DNA of 64,000 bases, taken from Stenotrophomonas sp. ISL-67 (GTDB lineage Bacteria; Pseudomonadota; Gammaproteobacteria; Xanthomonadales; Xanthomonadaceae). The notes under the pieces are model-generated. The model had not been told where the DNA came from. It searched no databases and worked only from the letters and a program-made list of their open reading frames with translations. Both the position numbers and the translations under genes were made by a program. Location: NCBI RefSeq assembly GCF_018612915.1, contig NZ_JAGGRL010000012.1, positions 29,622 to 93,621 of the forward strand, in the 5' to 3' direction. The number at the start of each line of letters is the position of its first letter. Position 1 is the stretch's first letter. Of this stretch, positions 19,148 to 32,764 are shown piece by piece.

Positions 19148-20113
19148 ATGACCATCCTCGTAACCGGCGCCGCGGGCTTCATTGGCGCCAACACCGTGCG
19201 TGCCCTGCTCGATGCAGGCCACGCGGTCGTCGGCCTGGACAACTACAACGACTACTACGACCCGCAGATCAAGCACGATCGCGTGGCTGCGCTGTGCCCC
19301 GAGGCCGACATCCGCGTGCTGGACCTGACCGACCGCGAGGGACTGGCCGCGCTGTTCGATGAGGTCCAGCCGTCCCGCGTGATCCACCTGGCCGCGCAGG
19401 CCGGCGTGCGCTACTCGCTGGAAAACCCGCACGCCTACGTGGACAGCAACCTGACCGGGTTCGTCAACATGCTGGAGCTGTGCCGCCATCGCGGCGTGCG
19501 CCACCTGGTATACGCTTCCAGCAGCTCGGTCTACGGCGATTCGGCCACCCCGCCGTTCTCCGAAGACCAGCGCATCGACAAGCCGCGCTCGCTGTACGCG
19601 GCCACCAAGGCCGCCAACGAGTTGATGGCCTACACCTACGCGCAGCTGTACGGCCTGCACGCCACCGGCCTGCGCTTCTTCACCGTGTATGGCCCGTGGG
19701 GCCGTCCCGACATGGCGCCGCTGCTGTTCTCGCGCGCGGTGCTGGCCGGGCGGCCGATCGACGTGTTCAACGAGGGGAAGATGCAGCGCGACTTCACACA
19801 TGTTTCCGACATCGTGGCCGGTATCCTCGGCGCGCTGGCGCATCCGTCCGGCGAGGACGTACCGCACCGTGTCTTCAACCTGGGCAACCACACCCCGATC
19901 GAGCTGGAATACTTCATCGGGGTCATCGAGGCCGCCGCCGGACGCCCGGCGCAGAAGGTCTACAAGCCGATGCAGCCCGGCGACATGGTCCGCACCATGG
20001 CCGATACCCATCGCGCCAATGACGCTTTCGGCTACGAGCCGGTTACGCCAATCGAGCGCGGCCTGCCACCGGTGGTGGCCTGGTGCCGCGATTATTTCGG
20101 AGATCGCGCCTGA
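19148..20113 (+). CDS. UDP-glucuronate 4-epimerase (NAD-dependent SDR)
   Basis: 321 aa extended short-chain dehydrogenase. The Rossmann motif TGAAGFIGANTVRALLDAG is at the N-terminus; LDNYNDYYDPQIKHDRVA is typical of UDP-glucuronate 4-epimerases; the catalytic YAATK (YxxxK) and FFTVYGPWGRPDMA follow. It should interconvert UDP-GlcA and UDP-GalA. The next genes encode a polyprenyl-phosphate sugar transferase-like enzyme and a LABN protein, which fits synthesis of a lipid-linked galacturonate for LPS. The ATG at 19148 starts the Rossmann strand directly. Confidence 0.88.
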   Translation: MTILVTGAAGFIGANTVRALLDAGHAVVGLDNYNDYYDPQIKHDRVAALCPEADIRVLDLTDREGLAALFDEVQPSRVIHLAAQAGVRYSLENPHAYVDSNLTGFVNMLELCRHRGVRHLVYASSSSVYGDSATPPFSEDQRIDKPRSLYAATKAANELMAYTYAQLYGLHATGLRFFTVYGPWGRPDMAPLLFSRAVLAGRPIDVFNEGKMQRDFTHVSDIVAGILGALAHPSGEDVPHRVFNLGNHTPIELEYFIGVIEAAAGRPAQKVYKPMQPGDMVRTMADTHRANDAFGYEPVTPIERGLPPVVAWCRDYFGDRA

Positions 20114-20200
20114 CTCACATCGGCAGGTTCATCTTCGGATAACCTTGATTTCGGAAAATGCGCGGTCTTCTACATTCCTGGCCTTTCGCAGAGCCCGATC

Positions 20201-20923
20201 ATGAGCCAACCCCAGTTGTCGGTCGTCGTTCCGGTATTCAATGAACGCGACAACGTGCAGCCCCTGGTCGAGGAGATCACCGCGGCCCTGCGCGGCCGGT
20301 TGGACTTCGAGATCGTCTACATCGACGACCACTCGCGCGACGACACCCTGGCCGTGCTGGAGTCGCTGAAGCGGGCCACCCCCGAACTGCGGGTCCTGCA
20401 TCACGTCAGCCAGAGCGGGCAGAGCACGGCCGTGCGCAATGGGGTCAAGCATGCCCGGGCGCCTTGGATCGCCACGCTCGATGGCGATGGCCAGAACGAC
20501 CCTGCCGACATTCCGAAGCTGCTGGCCGCCCGCGCAGGCGCCGAGCCGCAGGTGAAGCTGTTCGCCGGCTGGCGTGTCAACCGCCAGGACAGCGGCAGCA
20601 AGCGCTGGGCCAGCAAGTGGGCCAATGCGATCCGCGCCCGCATGCTGCGCGACGACACGCCCGACACCGGCTGCGGCATCAAGCTGTTCGAGCGCGCCGC
20701 GTTCCTGGACCTGCCGTACTTCGACCACATGCACCGTTACCTGCCCGCGCTGATGCAGCGGGCCGGATGGAAGACGGTGAGCGTGCCGGTCAACCATCGC
20801 CACCGCACCGCCGGGGTGTCCAAGTACAACAACCTGGGCCGCGCGCTGGTGGGCATCCGCGACCTGCGCGGGGTGGCCTGGCTGATCACCCGCAGCAGGC
20901 GCACCGCCGTGGACGAACGTTGA
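20201..20923 (+). CDS. family 2 glycosyltransferase, polyprenyl-phosphate type
   Basis: 240 aa GT2 enzyme like dolichyl-phosphate mannose synthase, ArnC or RgtE, but without the C-terminal membrane helices of ArnC. Motifs: SVVVPVFNERDNVQPL, VYIDDHSRDDTL, TLDGDGQNDPADI (DxD) and DTGCGIKLF. It likely moves a sugar from UDP to a polyprenyl phosphate at the inner membrane. Its stop overlaps the start of the LABN gene (TGATG), so the small membrane protein is probably its anchor. The UDP-GalA-forming epimerase upstream suggests galacturonate as the sugar (inference). Confidence 0.85.
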   Translation: MSQPQLSVVVPVFNERDNVQPLVEEITAALRGRLDFEIVYIDDHSRDDTLAVLESLKRATPELRVLHHVSQSGQSTAVRNGVKHARAPWIATLDGDGQNDPADIPKLLAARAGAEPQVKLFAGWRVNRQDSGSKRWASKWANAIRARMLRDDTPDTGCGIKLFERAAFLDLPYFDHMHRYLPALMQRAGWKTVSVPVNHRHRTAGVSKYNNLGRALVGIRDLRGVAWLITRSRRTAVDER

Positions 20924-21264
20924 TGGAACTGCACTGGCTCGACCAACCGCTGACGTGGCTGTTCTGGACCGGCCTGCACGTGACCGGCTGGAAGCTCATC
21001 GGCTACACCGGCGCGCTGATGTTCGGTGGCCGCTGGCTGGTGCAGTTCGTCGCCTCGCGCCGGGCCGGCAAGCCGGTGATCCCACGCCTGTTCTGGTACA
21101 TGAGCGTGGTGGGCAGCTTGATGACGCTGAGCTACTTCCTGTTCTCGGCCAAGCAGGATTCGGTGGGCGTGCTGCAGAACCTGTTCCCGGCGTTCACCGC
21201 GCTTTACAGCCTGAAGCTGGATATCCAGCACAGGGGTTGGCGAAGGGACAAAGCGGAACATTGA
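20923..21264 (+). CDS. LABN-domain small membrane protein
   Basis: 113 aa with three membrane segments. It matches the lipid-A-disaccharide-synthase N-terminal (LABN) family: KLIGYTGALMFGGRWLVQF, then FWYMSVVGSLMTLSYF and SVGVLQNLFPAFTALYSL. Such proteins pair with GT2 enzymes that make lipid-linked sugars; in Rhizobium a protein of this kind is reported to work with the Dod-P-GalA synthase. It is translationally coupled to the glycosyltransferase. Confidence 0.85.
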   Translation: MELHWLDQPLTWLFWTGLHVTGWKLIGYTGALMFGGRWLVQFVASRRAGKPVIPRLFWYMSVVGSLMTLSYFLFSAKQDSVGVLQNLFPAFTALYSLKLDIQHRGWRRDKAEH

Positions 21265-21294
21265 CGGTACCGGTACCCGAACCGTACCCGACTG

Positions 21295-21380
21295 GTAGCG
21301 CCGACTGTTAGTCGGCTGCTCTTCGCGGAAGGCAAAAACGACGTCCAGATCAAAACCAGCCGACTAACAGTCGGCGCTAC
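21295..21380. repeat. inverted REP pair (GCGCCGACTGTTAGTCGG type)
   Basis: GTAGCGCCGACTG then TTAGTCGGCTGC at 21295-21319 and its inverse at 21358-21380, 38 bp apart. The rest of this 253-bp gap has another hairpin (GTCCTACG...CACGTAGGAC near 21422-21446). Confidence 0.85.
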
Positions 21381-21517
21381 CCGCGCCTTCGGCGCTTGGG
21401 TCTCGACCTTCGGTCGATCCCCGTCCTACGGGCTCCGCACGTAGGACCTTTGATCCATGCGCGCCGCGGATCGGGGTGCCATGATCGGGGTTTGCCGTCC
21501 CTCGGGAACCCCTGATC

Positions 21518-23299
21518 GTGAAATCACCGCTCGTTGCCGCGTTGCTGCTCGCCCTGGCCCTTCCTGCCCACCCCGCGCTGGCGGCACCGCCCTCGGTACC
21601 AGCTGCCGCGCCGGCCAGCCTGGCCACGGAATCGCCGGCCGACGCCGCGTTCCGCGCCATCTACGAGAAGGAATGGGCCTGGCGCCAGGCCGGTGGCGGC
21701 GAAGCCAGCGAGGACAGCGACAGTCCGGCCAACGCCACCCGCATGCCCGACGTGGGCGCGGCTGCCCAGCAGGCACGCCTGGCGGTGTGGGACGACGTGC
21801 TGGCCCAGTTGGACACGCTCGATACCAAGGCGCTGTCGGCCACCAACCAGGTCAACTACGCGATCTACCGCGACCAGGTGTTCAATCTGGCTGCCGACGT
21901 GCGCCTGCGCGGCTACGAAATGCCGTTCAATTCCGATTCCTCGTTCTGGTCCAACCTCTCGTTCATGGCGCGTCGCGAGATGAAGACCGCCAAGGACTAT
22001 CGCAATTACATCGCCCGCCTCAACGACGTGCCGCGCTACTTCGACCAGCAGACCGAGAACATGCGTGCCGGCCTGAAGCGCGGTTTCAGCGTGCCACGCG
22101 CGGTGCTTGATGGCCGTGAGGTGTCCATCGCCACCGTGGCCGAGCTGAAGGACCCGACCCAGTCGCCGCTGTACGCACCGTTCAAGAAGCTGCCGGCCGC
22201 CATTCCGGCCGCCGAGCAGGCCGAGCTGCAGGCCCAGGCCCGCCAGGCCATCAGCGCCAGCGTGGTACCGGCGTTCGCCAAGCTGCGCACCTTCTTCGTC
22301 GGCGAATACGTGCCGCAGGCACGCACCACCCTGGCCGCTGAAGCGCTGCCCGAGGGCAAGGCGTACTACCAGCAGCAGATCCACGAATACACCACCCTGG
22401 ACCTCACCCCGCAGCAGATCCACGAGATCGGCCTGAAGGAAGTGGCGCGCATCCAGAAGGAAATGAACGACGTCATCAAGGAAGTGCAGTTCAAGGGCAG
22501 CTTCGCCGACTTCCTGGCCTTCCTGCGCACCGACCCGCAGTTCTACGCCAAGATCCCCGACGAGCTGCTGCACCGCGCCGCGTGGATCTCCAAGCGCGTG
22601 GATGGGGTGATCGGCAAGTACATGACCCTGCCGCGCGCGCGCTTCACCATCGTGCCGGTGCCGCCGGACATCGCCCCGTTCTGGACCGCCGGCCGTGGCG
22701 GCATGGGCACCTACTGGGTCAACACCTACAACCTGCCGGCGCGACCGCTGTACAACCTGCCGGCGCTGACCCTGCACGAGTCCGACCCCGGCCACGCCCT
22801 GCAGGGCGCGCTGGCCGCAGAACAGGGCGAACAGCCCGAGTTCCGCCGCAATGCCTACATTTCCGCCTACGGCGAAGGCTGGGGCCTGTACAGCGAGAAA
22901 CTCGGCGTGGAGATGGGCATCTACGAAACCCCGTATGAGGATTTCGGCCGCCTGACCTATGAAATGTGGCGGGCCGCGCGCCTGGTGATCGATACCGGCG
23001 TGCACCACAAGGGCTGGACCCGCGACCAGGCGCTGGCCTACCTGCGCGACCACACCGCGCTGAGCGAACACGAAGTGACCACCGAAGTGGACCGCTACAT
23101 CTCCTGGCCGGGCCAGGCGCTCAGCTACAAGCTGGGCGAAATCGCCATCGTGCGCCTGCGCGGCGAGGCGGAGCAGGCGCTGGGCGACCGCTTCGACGTC
23201 AAGGGTTTCCACGACGCGGTGCTCAGCCAGGGCTCGGTGCCGCTGCCGGTGCTGGATGCGCAGATCCGTGCGTACATCGAAGAGCGCCGCGCGCCCTGA
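21518..23299 (+). CDS. DUF885 family exported peptidase-like protein
   Basis: 593 aa. A signal peptide (KSPLVAALLLALALPAHPALA) is followed by a helical DUF885 domain. The metallopeptidase-like segment LTLHESDPGHALQGALAAEQ contains a HESDPGH variant of HExxH, with a later glutamate-rich helix YGEGWGLYSEKLGVEMG. DUF885 proteins resemble M2/M3 peptidases, and some are thought to be dipeptide or oligopeptide hydrolases; activity is not proved. The start codon is GTG at 21518; no ATG upstream gives a better signal peptide. Confidence 0.88.
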   Translation: MKSPLVAALLLALALPAHPALAAPPSVPAAAPASLATESPADAAFRAIYEKEWAWRQAGGGEASEDSDSPANATRMPDVGAAAQQARLAVWDDVLAQLDTLDTKALSATNQVNYAIYRDQVFNLAADVRLRGYEMPFNSDSSFWSNLSFMARREMKTAKDYRNYIARLNDVPRYFDQQTENMRAGLKRGFSVPRAVLDGREVSIATVAELKDPTQSPLYAPFKKLPAAIPAAEQAELQAQARQAISASVVPAFAKLRTFFVGEYVPQARTTLAAEALPEGKAYYQQQIHEYTTLDLTPQQIHEIGLKEVARIQKEMNDVIKEVQFKGSFADFLAFLRTDPQFYAKIPDELLHRAAWISKRVDGVIGKYMTLPRARFTIVPVPPDIAPFWTAGRGGMGTYWVNTYNLPARPLYNLPALTLHESDPGHALQGALAAEQGEQPEFRRNAYISAYGEGWGLYSEKLGVEMGIYETPYEDFGRLTYEMWRAARLVIDTGVHHKGWTRDQALAYLRDHTALSEHEVTTEVDRYISWPGQALSYKLGEIAIVRLRGEAEQALGDRFDVKGFHDAVLSQGSVPLPVLDAQIRAYIEERRAP

Positions 23300-23314
23300 T
23301 GTCGTGATTGGTCG

Positions 23315-23346
23315 GTGCCGATGTGCGCTCGCGCACGCATCGGCAC
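23315..23346 (+). terminator. hairpin after the DUF885 gene
   Basis: GTGCCGATG pairs with CATCGGCAC, extended by GCGC/GCGC inside, 15 bp after the stop. There is no T-run. Confidence 0.5.
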
Positions 23347-23463
23347 ATGGCCCTCAGCGTGACGATGAAAACTGCTTAGCGCATCGCAACATTGCTGCAG
23401 CGCATGATTAGGCTGGTCAGGGCGCGCCCACGGGCGCGCGTTCCCCCCACAAGGAGCCTGACC

Positions 23464-24699
23464 ATGCTGGATGCCCTGTCCGCACTGATGCACCGCGCTA
23501 CCTCCCCTGCCACCGCAGTCGTGCAGCGCCGCAACGCGACCCCTGCGCTGCTGTCGCTGCGCAATCTTCCCGACAGCCCGCCCGCGCAGACGCGCAACGC
23601 CGCCGTGTTCGACGGCGTTGTCTGCCAGCGGCCAACACCCCCCGATCCGCTGCAGCGCTTCGCGCTGCCAACGGATCAGGGCCAGACCCTCGTCGCGCTG
23701 CTGCAACTGCACCGCAGGGTCCTTGACCCCGATTACCACCTGCCGTTCCCGGCCCCGGAGCGCGCCGCGCTCGACAGCTTCTTCGCCCGGCGCGCACAGT
23801 TGGCCGACACCGCACTCGGCACCCCGGTGCCATCCAGCGCCGGGCGCGATCCGTGGCCGGGGCTGGCCCCGGTCCGCACGCACGCACAGCTCCTGCGGCA
23901 GCTGCTTGATGGCAGGAAGGGGCTGGTGATCGGCGAGGTCCATGCAGCCCGCGCCGGAAAGTCCCTGCTGATCGGCCACATGCCGCTGCTGCGCCACCTC
24001 GGTGTGGACACCCTGTATCTCCAACACCTGCAGGGGGACATCCACCAGGCCGACCTGGACCAGCTGCACCGCACCGGGGTGGTTTCGCCCGCACTGGGCC
24101 GGTTCCTCGCCGGGCAGGACCAGGGGCACATGACCGATGCGGCCAGCGGTGCGACGTTCCGCAACCTGGTCGACGCAGCGTTCAATGCCGGCATCCGGGT
24201 CGTGGCGCTTGACCTGATGACGAGCTACCACCTGCGCGGTATCGAGGATGAGGTCGGCCCGGGCGCGTCGAGCACGACGGAGATCCGGATCAAGGTGGCG
24301 AACCACGTGGCCACCCGGAGGATCGAGCACGACCAGCGCAACCAGGTCGGCAAACCCGGTCCCCAGCGCTGGGTGGCGCTGGTCGGCAATGCCCACGCCG
24401 GCAGTTTCAATGGCATCAGTGGCATTGCCGAGCGCCTCGGCGTCCCCAGCCTGCGCGTGGAGGACACAAGCCCTTGCTGGAGCAGCCGCCCGCAGGCCGG
24501 GTGCGATCCGGGCCGGACCGTGCAGGCTGATATCCGGCGCGACGGCGGCCAGCTGCAGTGCGACTACCTGCTCAAGGTACCCGCCGTCGACGGCCGTGCC
24601 CGGCCCGAGACGCCGGACCCGTGCACCGCCACCGAAGCGATGCGCCTGCGCGAAATCCGCCAGGCCATCTGCGCCCTGCCCGAAGCGCGCAGCGCATGA
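23464..24699 (+). CDS. orphan protein with a TIKI/PMT-C2-like domain
   Basis: 411 aa, no signal peptide. From about residue 152 it matches the pattern of the 'membrane-targeted effector domain' of dermonecrotic-type toxins (TIKI/ChaN/EreA fold): GLVIGEVHAARAGKSLLIGHMP with E158 and H160, then LYLQHLQGDIHQADL, GHMTDA, GIRVVALD and a second conserved histidine in VALVGNAHAGSF. In those toxins the domain sits at the end of proteins of thousands of residues; here it is alone behind a 150-residue proline/arginine-rich N-terminus. AAGGAG 8 bases before the ATG makes the start secure. Enzymatic activity and target are unknown; it may be a secreted effector (inference). Confidence 0.75.
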   Translation: MLDALSALMHRATSPATAVVQRRNATPALLSLRNLPDSPPAQTRNAAVFDGVVCQRPTPPDPLQRFALPTDQGQTLVALLQLHRRVLDPDYHLPFPAPERAALDSFFARRAQLADTALGTPVPSSAGRDPWPGLAPVRTHAQLLRQLLDGRKGLVIGEVHAARAGKSLLIGHMPLLRHLGVDTLYLQHLQGDIHQADLDQLHRTGVVSPALGRFLAGQDQGHMTDAASGATFRNLVDAAFNAGIRVVALDLMTSYHLRGIEDEVGPGASSTTEIRIKVANHVATRRIEHDQRNQVGKPGPQRWVALVGNAHAGSFNGISGIAERLGVPSLRVEDTSPCWSSRPQAGCDPGRTVQADIRRDGGQLQCDYLLKVPAVDGRARPETPDPCTATEAMRLREIRQAICALPEARSA

Positions 24700-24754
24700 A
24701 CGCACGGCACCGCTGCGATTGTGTAACGGACTCGCCCACGGCTACCCTGCGCCG

Positions 24755-25168
24755 ATGATGTCCCGCCTGCGCCACCGCCTGTCGTTGCCACTCCGCCTGC
24801 TGATGCTGGGGGTGGTGCTGTTCGGCACGGCCGGTGGCGCACTGGCGTCGGCGCTGGGCGATCTGCATGCGCTGTCGCACACCGACCTCGCCGGGCTTGC
24901 GCATGCGCAATCGCATGCCGAACCGGCGAACGTGGCGGTGGCCCTGACCGATGCCGACAGTGGCCACGACAACGAAGACGAGGGCGCGCGCCTGCTGCAC
25001 GCCCTGGTCCATTGCGGGCATTGCCATGGCCACGGTGGCGTGCTGCCGCTGGCGGCGTCGGCGTGGGCGCTGCCCGTCGCCCCGGCGCACCTGGTGCCGG
25101 GCGGCCTGACCGCGCAGCTGCTTGCGCAGCCGCCCGAGAGCCTGCTGCGCCCCCCGATAGCGGTGTGA
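24755..25168 (+). CDS. CzcI-like histidine-rich exported protein
   Basis: 137 aa. A signal-type hydrophobic segment (PLRLLMLGVVLFGTAGGALASA) is followed by a region rich in His, Asp and Cys (SHAEPAN, DSGHDNEDEGARLLHALVHCGHCHGHG). Small proteins like this head czc operons and are thought to sense or buffer periplasmic metal. It lies 55 bp before czcC. The first of two adjacent ATGs (24755 and 24758) has TACCCT 6 nt upstream, a weak leaderless arrangement. Confidence 0.78.
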   Translation: MMSRLRHRLSLPLRLLMLGVVLFGTAGGALASALGDLHALSHTDLAGLAHAQSHAEPANVAVALTDADSGHDNEDEGARLLHALVHCGHCHGHGGVLPLAASAWALPVAPAHLVPGGLTAQLLAQPPESLLRPPIAV

Positions 25169-25223
25169 TGCCACGCGGCGACCTGCCGCGGCTTCACCTC
25201 TGAACCGCTTTCTGGAGATTCCC

Positions 25224-26566
25224 ATGTGGATGCGTCTGGCAGCCGTTGCTGCCATTGCGTGGGTGCCGTGCGCGTATGCGCAGGGCACCGCGCCCGTTAC
25301 CCCTTTCATCGACACGCCCGCTCCGGGTGCCTCGACCTTGAACACGCCGTTGACCCTGGACGAGGCCATCGCCCGCGTTGCCCGGTTCCACCCGGACCTG
25401 CGCCTGGTTGATGCCCAGCGCCCGGTCTGGGAAGCGCGCCGCGAGGCGGCCGCATTCGGCCCGCCGCTGACCCTCGGCGTGGAGCTTGAAAATGCGTTGG
25501 GTACCGGCGGCAGCCGTGGGTTCGATGCCGCCGAGCTGACCGTGACCCTCGCAGGGGTGCTCGAGCGCGGTGGCAAGCTCGACGCCCGCCGCGTCCTGGC
25601 GCAGGCCAACCTGGACGCACTGGCACCCCAGCGCGAAACCGCGCGGCTGGACCTGATGGCCGCCGTGGCCCAGCGCTACCTCGCCATCACCGAAGCCCGC
25701 GCGCAGCTCGCCATTGCCGAAACCGACATCGACCAGCGGCGCCGCGCGGTGGCCGCCGCCCGCGTGCGGCTGCAGGCGGGCGCGTCACCCGAGTCGGTAG
25801 TGATGACCGCGCAGGCGATGTTGGCGCAGGCCGAAGTTGACCGCGATCGCGCCAGGCAGGCAGACCGCGCCGCGCGGCTTGCGCTGTCGGCGTTGTGGCG
25901 CGAGCGCGAACCTGGTTTCGATGTTGTCAGCGGCGACCCGCTGCAGCTGCCCGCACTGCAGCCCTTCGACGTACTCGCCGACGAACTGCAGCGCACCCCG
26001 GAGCTGGCCGTGCTGGCTGGCGAACGCCGCGTGCGCGAAGCGCAGCTGCAGCTGGCACGCACCCAGGCACGGCCCGACATCAGCTGGCAGGCCGGCGTGC
26101 GCAACAGCCGCGACAGCGGGGATACCGCGCTGGTGGGCGGCTTCAGCCTGCCGCTGGGCAGTGTGCGCCGCGCCGGCCCTGAGATCCGCGCGGCCGAAGC
26201 CGAGCTTTTCCTCAACGGCGTGGAACGCGAAGCGCGCGCGCTGCAGCTGTACACCACGCTGGCTGAAGCGCACGGTCGCTACGAAACGTCGCGGCTGCAG
26301 GTCACCCGCATGGCCCGCGATGTATTGCCGCAACTGCAGCGCGCCGAGAATGCCGCCGAGAGAGCCTGGCGCGCCGGGGCCATCAGTTACATGGAATGGG
26401 CCCAGCTGCAGGCCATGCGCGTTGAAGCGAGGCAACGTCAGCTTGAAGCCGCCATCGCCGCGCAGAGCGCGCTGATCGAACTGCAACGCCTGACCGGGCA
26501 GGGCCTGCTGGCCCGTGCCGCCGAGGCCACCCCTGATACCGCGACCGCGTCCACGGAGGACCGCCG

Positions 26567-26570
<4 letters not shown>
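25224..26570 (+). CDS. czcC: CzcC-like TolC-family outer-membrane efflux protein
   Basis: 448 aa with a signal peptide (MRLAAVAAIAWVPCAYA). Two repeated TolC-type helical domains begin at LTLDEAIARVARFHPDL. It forms the outer-membrane channel of a CzcCBA tripartite pump that exports Co, Zn and/or Cd. A strong GGAG precedes the ATG at 25224. Its stop overlaps the czcB start by four bases (ATGA), so translation is coupled. Confidence 0.88.
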
Positions 26571-30728
<4,158 letters not shown>

Positions 30729-30783
30729 TCACAACACCGGTCCGGACGTAACTGAACGCGGGTCCGGATGTAACCAAACGCCG

Positions 30784-30890
30784 GTAGCGCCGGCCGTTGG
30801 CCGGCCCTCGGGATGCATGACCCGTTCCGGGTGGCCCGCCCATCGCATCTCGATGACGTTTCTCAAGGGCCGGCCAACGGCCGGCGCTAC
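30784..30890. repeat. inverted REP pair (GCGCCGGCCGTTGGCCGGC type)
   Basis: GTAGCGCCGGCCG then TTGGCCGGCCC at 30784-30807 and its inverse at 30867-30890. The right copy supplies the TAG stop codon of the minus-strand glycosyltransferase (30887-30889). Confidence 0.9.
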
Positions 30891-32101
30891 CGGGTCCGGC
30901 GCAACGTCGTGATGAGGTTGACCGCCGTTGCGACACCGTCCTCCCGCGCCATGGCACGCCCGAGCGCGGCAGCCCGCGCGCGCACCTCCTGCCCTTCGGC
31001 GAACGCGATCGAGAGGCCCAAGGTGCCGGCATCAAGCCGCTTGGGCGATAGCGGTGCAGGCGCTACCTGCAACTCCTGCAATCGCGCGGCCCAGAAGAAC
31101 TGGTCTGCCGCGAACGGCATCACCAACGACGGCACGCCCGCCCGGCACGCGGAATGCGTGGTCCCACTGCCGCCGTGGTGGATCACCAACGCGCAGCGTG
31201 GGAACAGCGCTTCGTGCGGAGCAGGGCCGACGACAAACACGTCCGGCGGCAGCGGAGCGTCCGGAATGCCTGCCCAGCCGGGGAACAACAGTACCCGGCG
31301 TGGTGCCAGCGCCTGCAGCAGCGCGGGCAGCACGGTGTCGCGCTCAAACCCCATCATGCTGCCAAAGCCCACGTACACCGGGGGCGGGCCGGCATCGAGG
31401 AACGCCTGCAGTTCCGGCGTTGGTTGCCAGGGCGCATCGGGCGCGCGCCACTGCCCGCAGATGTGATGATTCGCCGGCCAGTCCGCAGGGGGTGGAACCA
31501 GACTGGGCGAGATGCCATACAGCATCGGAAGATCGCGCCAAAGCGAGCGTCGCGCGGGCATGCCCAGCGCACGCCGGGCATCGTTGATTGGCGCGCGGAA
31601 CGTCCGCCACACCGCCTGGTTGACCAACCCGTAAGTGAGCCGGTTGAGCGCGCCAGGCAGGCGCAAACGTGGCAGGAACGGCGAGGCGAACGCACGGGTT
31701 GGGGTCAACGGAATCATCCCGGCACCGATGGCCGGCACGCCGTGGTGTTCGGCCACCGTCATGCCCACGAACGCGGCCAGCCCGCCGGTCAGCACGGCAT
31801 CGCACCCGGCCGCCGCCGCATCGGCCTGGCGCATCCATGCCGGCACATGCCGCCGCGCCATCCGCGCCAGGCCCCGCGTCGCCGCCGCCATGTCGTTCCC
31901 CCGCGATACAAGCGCCACCACTTCATCATGGATGTCGCCCTCCAGCGCCGCCTGCGGAACCCCCAGCGCCTGCGCGCTGCCCAAGGTGCCGCCTTCGGCC
32001 AGCAGCATCACCTCATGCCCGGCCGCCTGCAGCCCGTGGCACAGCATCACCAACGGCCGGGTATCGCCTTCGGTTCCATAGGTCACGGCGAGAAGTCGCA
32101 T
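30887..32101 (-). CDS. GT1 (MGT/YjiC-like) glycosyltransferase
   Basis: 404 aa, two Rossmann-like GT-B domains. The N-terminus MRLLAVTYGTEGDTRPLVML and the C-terminal signature HHGGSGTTHSACRAGVPSLVMPFAADQFF are typical of UDP-glucosyl/rhamnosyl transferases acting on lipids, sterols or macrolides. The acceptor cannot be told from sequence. There is no signal peptide, so it should act in the cytoplasm. It stands alone, convergent with the czc operon; the stop codon lies inside a REP. Confidence 0.85.
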   Translation of the reverse strand: MRLLAVTYGTEGDTRPLVMLCHGLQAAGHEVMLLAEGGTLGSAQALGVPQAALEGDIHDEVVALVSRGNDMAAATRGLARMARRHVPAWMRQADAAAAGCDAVLTGGLAAFVGMTVAEHHGVPAIGAGMIPLTPTRAFASPFLPRLRLPGALNRLTYGLVNQAVWRTFRAPINDARRALGMPARRSLWRDLPMLYGISPSLVPPPADWPANHHICGQWRAPDAPWQPTPELQAFLDAGPPPVYVGFGSMMGFERDTVLPALLQALAPRRVLLFPGWAGIPDAPLPPDVFVVGPAPHEALFPRCALVIHHGGSGTTHSACRAGVPSLVMPFAADQFFWAARLQELQVAPAPLSPKRLDAGTLGLSIAFAEGQEVRARAAALGRAMAREDGVATAVNLITTLRRTR

Positions 32102-32267
32102 GGACGCATCCGATGATTGAAAAGTTGAAGTATCCGGATGCGGTGTGCAGAACGGGTCTATCCCGCCGCCGTCATCTTCAGATCTGATAAGCGTGTCAAA
32201 CCTTTCAGCAATGGCCGACGGCTAGTCTCCTGAGCATCGGCCAGAACTGCGCTCAAGGTAGTAGACG

Positions 32268-32762
32268 TTGTCGTATGGCACTTTCATCGCAGGCGCGGTT
32301 CGATATGACCTCAGTCATCTCGATCCATTTTCCGTAGAGGTGATGGTCCATGGCGTGCGGGTCGATGTGGACGTGAGTTTCAGTTTCCATGTCTTCACCG
32401 ATCAGAAAGGCAGGGGAGCGCGTTTCCCGCATCATGCCGAGGAACGGTACTTCTGCATGTCGCGATATCAGCTCAGCCACGCGGTGGCGGACTTCATGCG
32501 CGGCCCATTTTTCGACGCCTCGGTGCGTAGGCATGTTCGCATCGTAGCGGGTGAACCCCGTGAGCAGTACTTCTGCACCGATCTTGGCCACGGCGACATC
32601 ATCTGGACGCGGATATCGCGACGGGAGCGGCAGAATCGCGCGCGGGTCTGGGTTGTCAGCGCCTACAACCGCGACTGGCACGGCATGGTGCTACCGCGTG
32701 GGCAGGGGTTGTTCCGCGTGCAGAAGGTACTGGCAAACAAGCTCGGTATTTCCTCACCCTGA
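32268..32762 (+). CDS. hypothetical protein, up to 164 aa
   Basis: Not recognised. The mixed alpha/beta sequence (VEVMVHGVRVDVDVSFSFHVF, EERYFCMSRYQL, EQYFCTDLGHGDIIW) reads as a real protein, with a basic C-terminal half. The first possible start is TTG at 32268; an ATG at 32343 would give 139 aa and is equally possible. A frame of 142 aa on the other strand (32253-32681) covers most of it; I judge the plus frame real because of its residue pattern. It is followed by a strong hairpin at 32765. Confidence 0.55.
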   Translation: MSYGTFIAGAVRYDLSHLDPFSVEVMVHGVRVDVDVSFSFHVFTDQKGRGARFPHHAEERYFCMSRYQLSHAVADFMRGPFFDASVRRHVRIVAGEPREQYFCTDLGHGDIIWTRISRRERQNRARVWVVSAYNRDWHGMVLPRGQGLFRVQKVLANKLGISSP

Positions 32763-32764
32763 AC

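Noticed and set aside
32253..32681. 142-aa minus-strand frame
   Set aside because: The plus frame at 32268-32762 has a more natural residue pattern. Strand-specific transcripts would settle it.
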